Origin: Arthrobacter sp. ISL-72
Lineage (GTDB): Bacteria; Actinomycetota; Actinomycetes; Actinomycetales; Micrococcaceae
Direction of reading: 5' to 3'
DNA length: 64,000 bases
Assembly: GCF_018613755.1 (NCBI RefSeq)
Contig: NZ_JAGGPP010000009.1
Coordinates: 62,001 to 126,000 of the forward strand
Part shown: positions 26,818-37,035 of the stretch, in pieces
How positions within the stretch are numbered: the stretch's first letter is position 1
Layout of the letters: each line of letters starts with the position of its first letter
Notes under the pieces: model-generated
What the model was told of the DNA's origin: nothing
Seen by the model: only the letters and a program-made list of their open reading frames with translations
Database searches by the model: none
Position numbers and translations under genes: made by a program

Positions 26818-27288
26818 TTGGCTGAACGACTCATTCCCGGCACTCCGGCACCGGACTTTACGCTGAAGGATTCCGCAGGGAACGATGTCAGCCTGAAGAA
26901 CTACCGCGGCCGCAACACGATTGTGTACTTCTACCCGGCAGCCTCGACGCCGGGCTGCACGAAGGAAGCCTGCGACTTCCGCGACACCCTCGCATCCCTG
27001 CAGCGGGAAGGGTATGACGTACTGGGGGTCTCTCCGGATCCGGTCGCGAAGCTTGCAAAATTCGCCGACAAGGAGGGGCTGACCTTCCCCCTCCTGTCCG
27101 ACGAGGACCACTTCGTTGCCGAGGCCTACGCCGCGTGGGGGGAGAAAAAGAACTACGGTCGGACCTACGAGGGGCTCATCCGCTCGACGATCGTGGTGGA
27201 CCCGGACGGCAAGGTCGCCGTTGCGCAGTACAACGTGCGCGCCACCGGCCACGTAGCGAAACTTCGCCGGGACCTCGGGCTGGACTAG
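26818..27288 (+). CDS. bcp: Thioredoxin-dependent peroxiredoxin (BCP type)
   Basis: Reduces hydrogen peroxide and organic hydroperoxides with electrons from thioredoxin. About 156 residues. The peroxidatic Cys is in STPGCTKEACDF with the resolving Cys five residues later, the atypical 2-Cys arrangement of BCP. The start is the TTG at 26818: AAAGGAG lies 7 nt upstream and the protein then begins LAERLIPGTPAPDFTLKD as expected. It is divergent from the MarR gene and ends before a tRNA-Leu gene. Confidence 0.92.
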   Translation: MAERLIPGTPAPDFTLKDSAGNDVSLKNYRGRNTIVYFYPAASTPGCTKEACDFRDTLASLQREGYDVLGVSPDPVAKLAKFADKEGLTFPLLSDEDHFVAEAYAAWGEKKNYGRTYEGLIRSTIVVDPDGKVAVAQYNVRATGHVAKLRRDLGLD

Positions 27289-27461
27289 AGGCCCGCCACC
27301 GCCCCCGCACACCCGCCGAGCGGAAACTGCCGGGCAGAAACCCCCGAGCGGAAGGCACCCCCCGGCAGGTACACTGGAGCCTGGCAACCGCCGTCGAACG
27401 TCTTTGGCTCTGCAGGAGCTGCAGGAAAGACAGCAGGAAAGACAGACGGCGACGGCGCCCC

Positions 27462-27543
27462 GCGCGAGTGGTGAAATTGGCAGACACGCAGGATTTAGGT
27501 TCCTGTGCCTTCGGGCGTGGGGGTTCAAGTCCCCCCTTGCGCA
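27462..27543 (+). tRNA. tRNA-Leu (TAG)
   Basis: 82 nt. The acceptor GCGCGAG pairs with CTTGCGC (one G-U). The anticodon stem CAGGA/TCCTG encloses the loop TTTAGGT, anticodon TAG reading CUA. A long variable arm around TGCCTTCGGGCG is typical of class II tRNAs. The T arm is GGGGG-TTCAAGT-CCCCC. CCA is not encoded: CAG follows the discriminator A. Confidence 0.94.
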
Positions 27544-27557
27544 CAGAGTAAAACACC

Positions 27558-27587
27558 GGAATCCCGGGCCTCATGGTCCGGGATTCC
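27558..27587 (+). terminator. Terminator after tRNA-Leu
   Basis: GGAATCCCGG pairs with CCGGGATTCC. The stem is extended by GCC-TCAT-GGT to 13 bp. It begins 15 nt after the tRNA end and is followed by TTCGTTT. Confidence 0.7.
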
Positions 27588-27787
27588 TTCGTTTAACGCC
27601 GCCGTCCGTCGCCGGAAACATCCGCCGAAAAAAATTCTCCGGTTCACCCATCCATTGCTTCGGAACTCCCGAATACCCAGTGAGACACCAACCAAGGGTC
27701 GGTGCCCACAGTCGGAAACCAGCCAGTGCAGTGTTCGAAAAAGTCGTTCGCCGCAGGCAATGATCGGCACTAACAAGGAGAATCGAA

Positions 27788-28462
27788 ATGCAGTCAATCA
27801 AGCGCACAACTTTCACCGTTGCAGGGGTAGCAGCTGCAGCACTGCTCAGCCTGACCGCATGCGGCGGCTCCGCCACGACGGCCACCAGCTCATCCGCTCC
27901 GGCATCCACGCCGTCCGCTTCGAGCATGGCCCCGTCCCCGTCCGCCAGCTCGGCGGCCGCCATGGATCCGGCCGCGAACCTGGCGGGCCCCGGCTGCGCC
28001 GGTTACGCGGAGAAGGTTCCCAGCGGCGCAGGTTCGGTGGCCGGCATGGCCCTCGACCCGGTGGCCGTGGCCGCTTCCAACAACCCTTTGCTGACCACCC
28101 TCACGGCTGCAGTGTCCGGCAAGCTCAACCCGAAGGTTGACCTGGTGGACACGCTCAACGGCAGCGAATTCACCGTCTTCGCCCCGGTGGATGACGCGTT
28201 CGCCAAGATCGACCCGGCCACTATCGAAACCCTGAAGACCGATGACGCCCTCCTCAGTAAAATCCTGACCTACCACGTAGTTCCCGGCCAGATCACCCCC
28301 GACGAGATTGTGGGCACCCACAAGACCGTCCAGGGCGGCTCGGTTACGGTGACCGGCACCAAGGACGCACTCAAGGTGGATGACGCAAGTGTCATCTGCG
28401 GCGGTGTCCAGACGGCCAACGCGACGGTCTACCTGGTGGATTCCGTCCTGATGCCGAAGTAG
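27788..28462 (+). CDS. Fasciclin-domain lipoprotein
   Basis: 224 residues. The lipoprotein signal ends in LTAC (Cys near 25), followed by a Ser/Ala/Thr-rich linker. One fasciclin (FAS1) domain spans about 85-222, with the H1 motif [14 protein letters not shown] and the H2 region TYHVVPGQI near 157-166. It resembles mycobacterial MPT70/MPT83 secreted antigens in layout. FAS1 domains mediate adhesion or matrix contacts, and the ligand is unknown. It is monocistronic: a strong hairpin follows and the tRNA-Leu terminator precedes. Confidence 0.88.
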   Translation: MQSIKRTTFTVAGVAAAALLSLTACGGSATTATSSSAPASTPSASSMAPSPSASSAAAMDPAANLAGPGCAGYAEKVPSGAGSVAGMALDPVAVAASNNPLLTTLTAAVSGKLNPKVDLVDTLNGSEFTVFAPVDDAFAKIDPATIETLKTDDALLSKILTYHVVPGQITPDEIVGTHKTVQGGSVTVTGTKDALKVDDASVICGGVQTANATVYLVDSVLMPK

Positions 28463-28519
28463 GCATCCCGCAACGCTCCTGTTCCGGCTCCAGCCTGACT
28501 CCCTGGACCCACGAAGGAG

Positions 28520-28558
28520 AAAACGAAGGCCTGCACCTCCGGTGCAGGCCTTCGTTTT
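28520..28558 (+). terminator. Perfect 18-bp terminator after the fasciclin gene
   Basis: AAAACGAAGGCCTGCACC pairs with GGTGCAGGCCTTCGTTTT around a TCC loop. The 3' arm supplies the U run. Confidence 0.85.
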
Positions 28559-28666
28559 GCCTTGTAGCGCCACGGTCCGCTCCCGGCCGGCGCCCAGGAT
28601 CGGTCAATTAGACTGGGGAGCGGTCCCGGCCCGGGGACCTACCAGCCGTCCAGAGGTGATTATCGA

Positions 28667-30343
28667 GTGCCCAGCAGTAAATCGCGCCGCATAGCAGTCA
28701 GCATCGGCGCAGGGGTCTTTTCGCTGCTGCTCGCCTCGTGCACGGGTGTGCCTGCTCCCGCACCGGCGTCGTCCACTGCTTCTCCCACCAGCACGGCCGC
28801 ATCCGCGCCGACGGCTACGTTCACGTTCGGCACCGCCGCCCAGCCGCTGGGACTGGATCCCGCGCTGGCGTCGGATGTGGAGGCCTACCGGGTCACCCGC
28901 CAGGTGCTCGAAGGCCTTGTGGGGGTGGACCAGACCACTGGACTCCCCACTCCGCTCCTCGCCACCGAGTGGTCGGAATCCAACGAGGGCCGCGCCTATT
29001 CGTTCAAGCTTCGCGAAGGCGTCACCTTCCAGGACGGGTCGCCGTTCGATGCAGCGTCGGTCTGTACCAACTTCAACCGCTGGTTCAATTTCCCCGAGAG
29101 CCTGCGTAAGCAAGCACCCGGCATGTCGTTCAAGGACGTCTTCAAGGCCCACGTGGACCAGGCTTCACTGTCCATTTACAAGGGCTGCACTGCGCTCTCT
29201 GCCGGGAATGTCCGGATTGACCTCACGCAGCCTTTCACCGGTTTCCTCCAGGCGCTGACGCTCCCGGCTTTCGCCATGTCTTCCCCGAAGGCCATGGCCG
29301 AGCAGCAGGCTGACAACCTCAGCCAGACCCGGGAGGGCCAGGCGGTGTCGTCCTATGCCCTGCACCCGGTCGGCACCGGCCCCTACAGCTTGGCCGCGTG
29401 GAAAGACTCCAGCATCACGCTGGTCAGCAACAAGGACTACTGGGGCGACAAGGGACAGATCGGCACCCTCAACTTCGTCACTTACGACCACCCCGAGTCC
29501 AGGCTCCAGGCCCTCCTCGACGGAAAGATCGACGGCTACGATGCCGTCACCGTGGGAAACTTCGATCAGCTCGTCAAGCGCGGGAAACAGATCATCCAGC
29601 GCGACCCGTTCTCGGTGATGTACCTCGGCATGAATCAGGAAGTGCCCATCCTCCGGAACCTGAAGGTCCGGCAGGCGATTGAAATGGCGGTGGACAAGGA
29701 AACCCTGATCCGCCGGTTCTTCATCGACAACACGGCCCAGGCCACCCAGTTCGTGCCGCCCAAACTCAGCGGCTTCAACAACAACGCCCCGTCCCTGGGC
29801 CATGATCCGGCCAAGGCCAAGGCCCTGTTGCAGGAAGCCGGGTACAAGGGCGAGGAACTCAAGTTCTACTACCCCCTGAACGTGACCAGGCCCTATCTCC
29901 CCACCCCCGAAAAGATCTACGCCGAGCTCAGCAGGCAGCTGACCGCGGTGGGCCTGAACATCAAGCCGGTTCCGGTCGATTGGTCCGACGGCTACCTGCA
30001 GAAGGTCCAGTCACCGGGTGACCACGCCCTGCACGTGCTGGGCTGGAACGGTTCATATTCCGACCAGGACAACTTCGTTGGCCCCCTCTTCGGCGAGAAG
30101 AACGGCGAGTTCGGCTACCAGGACCCACAGGTCTTTTCCAAGATCGCGCGCGCCCGCGGCCTGCCTGAGGGCGAGGAGCGGACCCAGCAGTACCAGACCA
30201 TCAACGCCCAGATCGCGGAGACCGTACCGGCGGTGCCGATCGCCTTCCCCATTTCCGCCCTGGCACTGTCCGACCGGGTCCTGAAGTACCCGGCGTCGCC
30301 GGTCTTAAACGAGGTTTTCACAAAGGTGGAACTAAAACCTTGA
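28667..30343 (+). CDS. ABC transporter substrate-binding lipoprotein, peptide/nickel type
   Basis: 558 residues, the normal size of cluster C (SBP_bac_5) binding proteins. The lipoprotein signal ends in LLASC (Cys near 25), then a Ser/Thr/Pro/Ala linker. [22 protein letters not shown] starts the binding fold (given here in part), and [19 protein letters not shown] is the family signature. No permease or ATPase gene is adjacent, so this is an orphan binding protein whose membrane partners lie elsewhere. The start codon is GTG with AGAGGTGAT upstream. The mqo promoter overlaps its stop codon. Confidence 0.88.
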   Translation: MPSSKSRRIAVSIGAGVFSLLLASCTGVPAPAPASSTASPTSTAASAPTATFTFGTAAQPLGLDPALASDVEAYRVTRQVLEGLVGVDQTTGLPTPLLATEWSESNEGRAYSFKLREGVTFQDGSPFDAASVCTNFNRWFNFPESLRKQAPGMSFKDVFKAHVDQASLSIYKGCTALSAGNVRIDLTQPFTGFLQALTLPAFAMSSPKAMAEQQADNLSQTREGQAVSSYALHPVGTGPYSLAAWKDSSITLVSNKDYWGDKGQIGTLNFVTYDHPESRLQALLDGKIDGYDAVTVGNFDQLVKRGKQIIQRDPFSVMYLGMNQEVPILRNLKVRQAIEMAVDKETLIRRFFIDNTAQATQFVPPKLSGFNNNAPSLGHDPAKAKALLQEAGYKGEELKFYYPLNVTRPYLPTPEKIYAELSRQLTAVGLNIKPVPVDWSDGYLQKVQSPGDHALHVLGWNGSYSDQDNFVGPLFGEKNGEFGYQDPQVFSKIARARGLPEGEERTQQYQTINAQIAETVPAVPIAFPISALALSDRVLKYPASPVLNEVFTKVELKP

Positions 30344-30369
30344 CGGCGGGACCCAATTTCAGTTAGTAG
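30340..30369 (+). promoter_or_regulatory. Possible mqo promoter
   Basis: TTGACG at 30340-30345 overlaps the TGA stop of the preceding gene. TAGTAG follows after 18 nt (30364-30369). A transcript would have a 5' leader of about 45 nt before the mqo GTG. Confidence 0.4.
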
Positions 30370-30422
30370 GGTGCTCGGGGATATTCTGTGACAGCCAGAG
30401 CCGCTGCTATCGGAGACTCATT

Positions 30423-31928
30423 GTGACTTTCATTTCCAAGACCCAACATGCCGACGTCGTCCTGATTGGCGGCGGCATCATGAGCGCCACACTGGGGGCG
30501 TTCATCAAGCAGCTGGAGCCGAACTGGACCATCTCGCTGTTTGAACGGCTCGACGAAGCCGGCCTCGAAAGCTCGGGCCCGTGGAACAACGCAGGCACCG
30601 GCCACGCCGCACTGTGTGAGCTCAACTACTCCCCCGCAGCCAAAGACGGCTCGGTGGACCCCTCCAAGGCGCTGCACATCAACGAGCAGTTCCAGCTGTC
30701 CCGCCAGTTCTGGTCCCACCTGGTCAGCAACTCGCTCATTGGCTCCCCCAAGGGCTTCATCAACACGGTGCCGCACATGAGCTTCGTGATCGGGGACGCC
30801 AACGCAAACTTCCTGAAGACCCGGCATGAGGCACTGAAGCCGAACACCCTCTTCCGCTCGATGGAGTACTCCGAGGACCACGCCCAGATCGCCAAGTGGG
30901 CGCCGCTGATCGTCAAGGGCCGCGACCCCAAGCAGCGCATCGCTGCCACCCGCGCAGCCGAGGGAACCGACGTCGACTTCGGTGCGCTGACCCGCGAGCT
31001 GACCACCTACCTCGGCAACAACGGCGTCGAGATCAACTACGGCCACGACGTCAACGGCATCCGGCGCGTCCCGGGCGGCGGTTGGGACCTCACCCTCAAG
31101 CACAAGAGATCCGGTGAGCACGGAAACATCCGCGCCAAGTTTGTGTTCGTGGGCGCCGGCGGCGGTGCCCTGCACCTCCTGCAGGCCTCGGGCATCCCGG
31201 AGAGCAAGGGCTACGGCGGTTTCCCCGTATCCGGACAGTTCTTCCGCTGCACGGATGAAACACTCGCCGCCCAGCACAGCGCCAAGGTCTACGGCCAGGC
31301 CTCCGTCGGAGCCCCGCCCATGTCCGTGCCCCACCTGGACACCCGTTACGTCAACGGCAAGCGCTCCCTGCTGTTCGGCCCGTACGCCGGCTTCTCCACC
31401 AACTTCCTGAAAAACGGCTCCTACCTGGACCTGCCGCTGTCCATCCGCCCCAGCAACATCATCCCCATGCTGGCCGTCGCCAAGGACAACATGGACCTGA
31501 CCGCCTACCTGGTGAAGGAAGTCGCCAAGCGCCACGGCGACAAGGTGGAGGCGCTGCGCGAGTACTACCCTGAAGCCAAAGACGGCGATTGGGAACTCAT
31601 CACGGCCGGCCAGCGTGTCCAGATCATCAAGAAGGATCCAAAGAAGGGCGGAGTCCTGCAGTTCGGCACTGAAGTGATCGCCGCCCGCGACGGTTCCATC
31701 GGTGCACTGCTGGGGGCTTCGCCGGGAGCGTCCACCGCGGTGCCGATCATGATCGAGCTCCTGCAGAAGTCCTTCCCGAAGAACTTCAAGGGCTGGCAGG
31801 CCAAGCTCAAGGAAATGATGCCCGGCTACGGCATCAAGCTCAACGACAACCCGGAACTGGCCGCACAACTGGAGGCAGACACTGCCAGGACCCTCCAGCT
31901 GGATGCGGTGAACACACCTTCCAGCTGA
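30423..31928 (+). CDS. mqo: Malate:quinone oxidoreductase
   Basis: Peripheral membrane FAD enzyme that oxidises malate to oxaloacetate and reduces quinone, serving both the TCA cycle and the respiratory chain. Length is 501 residues, typical. The FAD-binding motif [15 protein letters not shown] is at about 12-26. The protein then shows [22 protein letters not shown] and the late block [17 protein letters not shown], both diagnostic for Mqo. It starts with GTG, and an RND pump gene follows after 69 bp. Confidence 0.96.
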   Translation: MTFISKTQHADVVLIGGGIMSATLGAFIKQLEPNWTISLFERLDEAGLESSGPWNNAGTGHAALCELNYSPAAKDGSVDPSKALHINEQFQLSRQFWSHLVSNSLIGSPKGFINTVPHMSFVIGDANANFLKTRHEALKPNTLFRSMEYSEDHAQIAKWAPLIVKGRDPKQRIAATRAAEGTDVDFGALTRELTTYLGNNGVEINYGHDVNGIRRVPGGGWDLTLKHKRSGEHGNIRAKFVFVGAGGGALHLLQASGIPESKGYGGFPVSGQFFRCTDETLAAQHSAKVYGQASVGAPPMSVPHLDTRYVNGKRSLLFGPYAGFSTNFLKNGSYLDLPLSIRPSNIIPMLAVAKDNMDLTAYLVKEVAKRHGDKVEALREYYPEAKDGDWELITAGQRVQIIKKDPKKGGVLQFGTEVIAARDGSIGALLGASPGASTAVPIMIELLQKSFPKNFKGWQAKLKEMMPGYGIKLNDNPELAAQLEADTARTLQLDAVNTPSS

Positions 31929-31997
31929 CGCCCTGTTCGGGTAACGGCAGGTTTCACCCCCGATGGGAAGACCGTTAACCCACCAGGAGACGATGCG

Positions 31998-34900
31998 ATG
32001 TACCGGCTGGCAAAACTTTCGCTGGCAAACAGGGCCCTGATCGCGCTGATCACCGTTTTTGCTTCGGTGTTCGGCGTGATCACCATGTCCTCGCTGAAGC
32101 AGGAGCTCATCCCATCCGTCGAGTTCCCGCGGATCACGGTCATCTCCGCCATGCCCGGGGCTTCGCCGGAAGTAGTGGACAAGCAGGTGAGCGGGCCTCT
32201 CGAAACCGCGCTGAACGGCGTCGAGGGGCTCGAGTCCACCTCGTCCACGTCACGCACCGGCGTCTCGCAGATCACCATGGTGTTCACGTACGGGTCCAAC
32301 CTGGACCGTGCGCGGAACCAGATCGACCGCGCCATCTCCAACGCCAAGCGGTCGCTGCCGGATGACGTCCAGCCACAGGCAATCGCGGGGAGCATCAGCG
32401 ACTTCCCCATCGTTTTCCTGGCGGTCTCTTCGGACAAGCCGCTCAGTGAGCTGAACGCCGATCTGCAGCGGCTCAGCGTCCCCCGGCTCCAGAAGCTCGA
32501 CGGCGTCAGGGGCGCCGACGTCACCGGCGGCGCCACCCAGCACATCCAGATTCTTCCCCGTCCCGATGCCATGGCGGCCAGGGGTGCCACCCTGGCGTCC
32601 ATCAGCGATGCGTTGAAGAACAACGGTGCGCTGGTTCCTGCGGGCACCGTCGAGGAACAAGGGAAGACGCTCTCCTTGCAGATCGGCAGCCCCGTGGATT
32701 CGCTGGACGCAATCAAGGCCCTGCCGCTCGGCGGAGCGAAGGACGCAGCCACCATCGGCAGCGTGGCCGACGTCAGCATTCAAGACGATGTCCGCACCTC
32801 CATCACGCGGACAAACGGCAAGGAGACGCTTGCCCTTTCCGTGACCAAGAAGCCTGAAGGCGACACGGTGGCCATCTCGCACGCCGTGAAGGATTCCATC
32901 GGCCAGCTTGAAGCCGAACTCGGATCCAATGCCAAGTTCACCCCGGTGTTCGACCAGGCCCCGTTCATCGAGAAATCCATCAAGGACCTCACCACGGAGG
33001 GCCTGCTGGGCCTCGGCTTCGCAGTGGCTGTGATCCTGGCTTTCCTGATGTCCGTGCGGTCCACGCTGGTCACGGCAGTGTCGATTCCGCTGTCCCTGCT
33101 CATCACGTTCATCGGGCTCTCGGCGACCGGGTACTCCCTGAACATCCTGACCCTCGGGGCCCTCACCATCGCGATCGGACGCGTGGTGGACGACTCGATC
33201 GTGGTCATCGAGAACATCAAGCGGCACCTCAGCTACGGCGAGACCAAACTGGCCGCCATCCTCACGTCAATCCGCGAGGTGGCCGGCGCCATCACCGCGT
33301 CCACCCTGACCACGGTGGCCGTCTTCCTGCCGATCGCCTTCGTCGGGGAACTGGCCGGCGAGCTGTTCCGGCCCTTCGCCCTGACGGTGACCATCGCGCT
33401 GCTCTCATCCCTGCTGGTCTCGCTCACCATCGTCCCGGTGCTGGCCTACTGGTTCCTGAAGGCCCCGGCCGCCGGCGCAGGTGCCGCGCTGTCCGACGGA
33501 GCAGCCCGGGAGGCCGCCGCCAAGGCCCATGAGGCGGAGCAGCGCAGTCCGCTCCAGCGCGGTTACCTGCCGATCCTCAACAAAACCCAGAAACACCCTG
33601 TCGTCACCCTCATCGCGGCCGTCCTGGTTCTGGGCGGGACGGCAGCCATGACGCCGCTGCTCGCCACCGACCTGCTGGGCCGCTCCGGCGAGAACAGCAT
33701 GACGGTCCGCCAGGTCCTGCCCGCGGGAACCAGCCTGACGGAGACCAGCGCAGCCGCCGTGAAGGTCGAAGAAGTACTGCGGAACATCGACGGCATCAAG
33801 GATGTCCAGGTCACGTCGGGCAACGCGCAGACTGGCTTCGCTGCCCTGACCTCCAGCGGTGCCTCCAACTCGACGTTCACTGTAGTCACCGAGGAGAAGG
33901 CCAACCAGGCCCGGCTCCAGGACACCGTCCGCAGCGAGCTGACCGGGCTCAGCGACGCCGGCAAAATCTCGGTCGGCTCCCAGCAGGGCGGCTTCGGCAC
34001 CACGTCCACGGTGGACATCACGCTGAAGGCCGCCAACTCCACGGACCTCAGGGCTGCGAGCGATGCCATGGTCACGGCCATGGAAGGTGTTCCGGGCAGC
34101 ACGGAAGTGGCCACCAACCTCGCGGCCAGCCAACCGGTGGTGCAGGTGAGAGTGCACCGCGCAAGGGCTGTCGCTGCCGGGCTGAACGAAGAACAGGTGG
34201 CGGGCGTCCTGGCCTCCACCATCAGCCCGCTGCCCGCGGGGACTGTGCGGATCGACACCAATGACTTCCCGGTCCAGATCGGCGAAGGCACGCGCTTCAC
34301 GAGCATCACAGCCGTACGGAACATTCCGCTGCCGGCACCGGGCGGTGCCGTTCCGCTGGGAAGCATCGCCTCGGTGGAGCAAGTGGAGGTGCCGGTTTCC
34401 GTCACCGCCAGCAACGGCCAGCGCACCGCACGGGTCTCGGTGACGCCGTCGGGCGCCAATCTGGGTGCCGTGAGCGCCGAGGTGCAGAATCGGCTCAAGG
34501 GGGTTGACCTGCCGGCGGGCGTCACCGCCGAGATCGGCGGTGCCACCACGCAGCAGACGGAGTCCTTCCAGCAGCTGGGGCTGGCCCTGCTGGCGGCCAT
34601 CGCCATCGTGTACGTGATCATGGTGGCAGCCTTCAAATCGCTCCTCCAGCCCCTGATCCTGCTCGTGTCCGTCCCGTTCGCGGCCACAGGCGCCGTGGCA
34701 CTGCTGCTGGTCACCGGCGTGCCGCTGGGCCTGCCGTCCCTGATCGGCATGCTCATGCTGGTGGGCATTGTGGTGACCAACGCGATTGTGCTGATCGACC
34801 TGATCAACCAGTACCGGCAGCCCCGGACCGGCACCTCCGGAATAACTTCGCCCGGAATGAACGTGGCCGATGCCATCACCCACGGAGCGCGGCAGCGCCT

Positions 34901-35231
34901 GCGCCCCATCCTGATGACCGCGCTGGCCACAGTGTTCGCCCTGACGCCCATGGCACTTGGCCTGACCGGCGGCGGCGGGTTCATTTCGCAGCCCCTGGCC
35001 ATCGTGGTGATCGGGGGGCTGGTCTCCTCGACGGCGCTGACGCTGGTGCTGGTGCCCGTGCTGTACCGGCTGGTGGAAGGACGCCGTGAAAAGAAGGCGC
35101 TGCTCCGGGCGATGCACGAACGTGCCGATTTCGGTCCGGCAGACGACGTCGACGCGGAATTCCGGGACTGGACCACAGGGATGGTGCCCAAAGTCTCCGG
35201 CCGCCGGGCCGCTGCCGGAGAGCCCGAATAG
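31998..35231 (+). CDS. RND-family efflux transporter permease
   Basis: 1077 residues, the full length of HAE1-type RND proteins (AcrB/SwrC group). The N-terminal helix is followed by a large extracytoplasmic domain, a helix block, a second extracytoplasmic domain and a second helix block. The proton-relay aspartates are present in helix 4 (GRVVDDSIVVIENIKRHL). GARQRLRPILMTALATVFALTP near the end matches the second conserved helix. In monoderm actinobacteria such pumps act without an outer-membrane channel. No adaptor gene is adjacent. Substrate unknown: drugs, surfactants or lipids are possible. The ATG has GGAG about 7 nt upstream. Confidence 0.92.
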   Translation: MYRLAKLSLANRALIALITVFASVFGVITMSSLKQELIPSVEFPRITVISAMPGASPEVVDKQVSGPLETALNGVEGLESTSSTSRTGVSQITMVFTYGSNLDRARNQIDRAISNAKRSLPDDVQPQAIAGSISDFPIVFLAVSSDKPLSELNADLQRLSVPRLQKLDGVRGADVTGGATQHIQILPRPDAMAARGATLASISDALKNNGALVPAGTVEEQGKTLSLQIGSPVDSLDAIKALPLGGAKDAATIGSVADVSIQDDVRTSITRTNGKETLALSVTKKPEGDTVAISHAVKDSIGQLEAELGSNAKFTPVFDQAPFIEKSIKDLTTEGLLGLGFAVAVILAFLMSVRSTLVTAVSIPLSLLITFIGLSATGYSLNILTLGALTIAIGRVVDDSIVVIENIKRHLSYGETKLAAILTSIREVAGAITASTLTTVAVFLPIAFVGELAGELFRPFALTVTIALLSSLLVSLTIVPVLAYWFLKAPAAGAGAALSDGAAREAAAKAHEAEQRSPLQRGYLPILNKTQKHPVVTLIAAVLVLGGTAAMTPLLATDLLGRSGENSMTVRQVLPAGTSLTETSAAAVKVEEVLRNIDGIKDVQVTSGNAQTGFAALTSSGASNSTFTVVTEEKANQARLQDTVRSELTGLSDAGKISVGSQQGGFGTTSTVDITLKAANSTDLRAASDAMVTAMEGVPGSTEVATNLAASQPVVQVRVHRARAVAAGLNEEQVAGVLASTISPLPAGTVRIDTNDFPVQIGEGTRFTSITAVRNIPLPAPGGAVPLGSIASVEQVEVPVSVTASNGQRTARVSVTPSGANLGAVSAEVQNRLKGVDLPAGVTAEIGGATTQQTESFQQLGLALLAAIAIVYVIMVAAFKSLLQPLILLVSVPFAATGAVALLLVTGVPLGLPSLIGMLMLVGIVVTNAIVLIDLINQYRQPRTGTSGITSPGMNVADAITHGARQRLRPILMTALATVFALTPMALGLTGGGGFISQPLAIVVIGGLVSSTALTLVLVPVLYRLVEGRREKKALLRAMHERADFGPADDVDAEFRDWTTGMVPKVSGRRAAAGEPE

Positions 35232-35267
35232 CACCTGTGCAACTGAACGACCACAACTGAAGAACGA

Positions 35268-35300
35268 CAGCGCCTGTGCCACTGCGTGGTGCAGGCGCTG
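35268..35300 (+). terminator. Terminator after the RND gene
   Basis: CAGCGCCTG (35268-35276) pairs with CAGGCGCTG (35292-35300), with an inner CCAC/GTGG stem. It is followed by CTGTTTC. Confidence 0.65.
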
Positions 35301-35361
35301 CTGTTTCACCATGTGTCAGCATGCGGGAATATCCTGCGGTGGCCGACGTTACACCGGGTGA

Positions 35362-35379
35362 TAGATGCAAATGCATCTA
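35362..35379 (+). promoter_or_regulatory. Perfect palindrome upstream of the flavin oxidoreductase-MarR operon
   Basis: TAGATGCA and TGCATCTA, 8-bp arms around AA, 57 bp before the oxidoreductase start. The operon's second gene is a MarR regulator. MarR dimers typically bind palindromes of this size, so autoregulation is likely. Confidence 0.65.
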
Positions 35380-35436
35380 AATCGGCTACACTGGGACAAA
35401 GACCCGGAGCAGTTCGGAACCGAAGGAAGGCACACC

Positions 35437-36561
35437 ATGCAGATCGGCGTATTCAGCGTCAGTGACATCACCACTGATCCCACCACAGGCCGCACCCCCA
35501 CGGAGAACGAGCGCATCAAGGCGTCCGTAGCCATCGCCAAGAAGGTCGAAGAGATCGGCATGGATGTGTACGCCATCGGCGAGCACCACAACCGGCCCTT
35601 CTTCTCGTCCTCCCCCACCACCACTCTGGCCTACATAGCGGCGCAGACAGAGCGAATCATCCTGTCCACCGCCACCACGCTGATTACCACCAACGATCCG
35701 GTGAAAATCGCCGAGGACTTTGCCATGCTGCAGCACTTGGCCGACGGCCGCGTGGACCTGGTGATGGGCCGCGGCAACACTGCGCCGGTGTACCCGTGGT
35801 TCGGCAAGAACATCCAGGACGGCATCGAACTGGCCATCGAGAACTACAGCCTGCTGCGCCGGCTCTGGGACGAGGACACGGTGAACTGGTCCGGCAAGCA
35901 CCGCACGCCGCTGCAGAATTTCACTTCCACTCCGCGGCCGCTCGACGGCGTTGCCCCCTTCGTGTGGCACGGCTCCATCCGCACACCGCAGATTGCGGAA
36001 GTGGCTGCCTACTACGGCGACGGCTTCTTCGCCAACAACATCTTCTGGCCGAAGGAGCACTACCAGCAGCTGATCGGCCTCTACCGCGAGCGCTACGAGC
36101 ACTACGGCCACGGCAAAGCGGACCAGGCCATCGTGGGACTCGGCGGACAGTTCTTCATGCGCAAGAACTCCCAGGACGCCGTGAAGGAGTTCCGGCCCTA
36201 CTTCGACAACGCGCCGGTCTACGGCCACGGCCCCTCCTTGGAGGACTTCACCTCGCAGACGCCCCTGACCGTGGGCAGCCCGCAGGAAGTCATCGAGAAG
36301 ACGCTCACGTTCCGCGAGTTCTTCGGCGACTACCAGCGCCAGCTGTTCCTGATCGACCACGCCGGCCTGCCGCTGAAGACCGTGCTGGAACAGCTGGACC
36401 TGTTCGGCGAGGAAGTGCTGCCGGTGCTGCGCAAGGAGTACGCCGCGCTCACGCCGGCCGACGTGCCGGAACCGCCCACGCACGCCGGCCGGGTGGCAGC
36501 GCGGCTGGCCGCCCAGGTGCAGGAGGACGGGCTCAGCACGCCGAAAGCGCAGGACGCCTGA
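35437..36561 (+). CDS. LLM-class flavin-dependent oxidoreductase (luciferase-like monooxygenase)
   Basis: Bacterial-luciferase-like FMN/F420 oxidoreductase of 374 residues. The TIM barrel begins MQIGVFSVSD. EIGMDVYAIGEHH near 41-53 and RIILSTATTLITTNDPVKIAEDFAMLQ (in pieces) are class hallmarks, with LVMGRGNTAP following. It resembles the actinobacterial subfamily often annotated as the CE1758 type, whose substrate is unknown. The start is the ATG at 35437 with AAGGAAGG upstream. An earlier ATG overlaps the palindrome and is unlikely. The stop overlaps the start of the MarR gene by one base (TGATG), so the two are coupled. Confidence 0.9.
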   Translation: MQIGVFSVSDITTDPTTGRTPTENERIKASVAIAKKVEEIGMDVYAIGEHHNRPFFSSSPTTTLAYIAAQTERIILSTATTLITTNDPVKIAEDFAMLQHLADGRVDLVMGRGNTAPVYPWFGKNIQDGIELAIENYSLLRRLWDEDTVNWSGKHRTPLQNFTSTPRPLDGVAPFVWHGSIRTPQIAEVAAYYGDGFFANNIFWPKEHYQQLIGLYRERYEHYGHGKADQAIVGLGGQFFMRKNSQDAVKEFRPYFDNAPVYGHGPSLEDFTSQTPLTVGSPQEVIEKTLTFREFFGDYQRQLFLIDHAGLPLKTVLEQLDLFGEEVLPVLRKEYAALTPADVPEPPTHAGRVAARLAAQVQEDGLSTPKAQDA

Positions 36562-37022
36562 TGGCCGGCCGGCAGGGCGAGTCACCGGTCCGGCTCGCCG
36601 CCGAAACCTGGGAGTCGCTGTTCCGCGCCCAGGTGGCGGTGATGCGCAGGCTCCAGTCCGCGCCTGCTTTCAAGACGCTGCCCGTCAACGAATACGACGT
36701 CCTGTTCACCCTCTCGCGCTGCCCTACCGGTTGGCTGCGGCTGAACGAGCTGAATGACAATGTGCTGCTCAGTCAGTCCAGCCTCAGCAGGCTTGTGGAA
36801 CGGCTGGAGAAGCGCGGGCTTGTGGAGCGGATGCCGGCGCCCCAGGACGGCCGCGGCGTCCTGCTGAAGCTGACGGATGCCGGCCGGGAGCTCCAGAAGC
36901 AGATCGGCCGGGAGCACGTACGCGACATCTCCGAGCTCCTGACGCCGGCGCTCACCCCGGCCGAACAGCGGGAACTGCTGCGGCTCACGGAGAAGCTGCG
37001 CGGTTCCGTCTCAGGGCGCTGA
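36561..37022 (+). CDS. MarR-family transcriptional regulator
   Basis: 153 residues. The winged helix-turn-helix lies at about 47-110, including LNDNVLLSQSSLSRLVERLEKRG as recognition helix (partly shown) and APQDGRGVLLKLTDAGREL as wing. It is the second gene of a two-gene operon with the luciferase-like oxidoreductase, starting within its stop codon. Such pairs usually sense the substrate or an oxidant and repress their own operon. The palindrome at 35362-35379 is the obvious operator. Confidence 0.9.
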   Translation: MAGRQGESPVRLAAETWESLFRAQVAVMRRLQSAPAFKTLPVNEYDVLFTLSRCPTGWLRLNELNDNVLLSQSSLSRLVERLEKRGLVERMPAPQDGRGVLLKLTDAGRELQKQIGREHVRDISELLTPALTPAEQRELLRLTEKLRGSVSGR

Positions 37023-37035
37023 GAGTGCACGGTCC

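Noticed and set aside
33405..35312. A 635-codon minus-strand frame under the RND pump gene
   Set aside because: Antisense to a gene with all RND motifs. The translation is His/Gly/Arg/Asp-rich and repetitive, without a fold signature.
35365..35437. Upstream ATG for the luciferase-like oxidoreductase
   Set aside because: It falls within the palindromic operator, adds 24 residues that look unlike the family, and has no ribosome-binding site. The ATG at 35437 has AAGGAAGG at good spacing.
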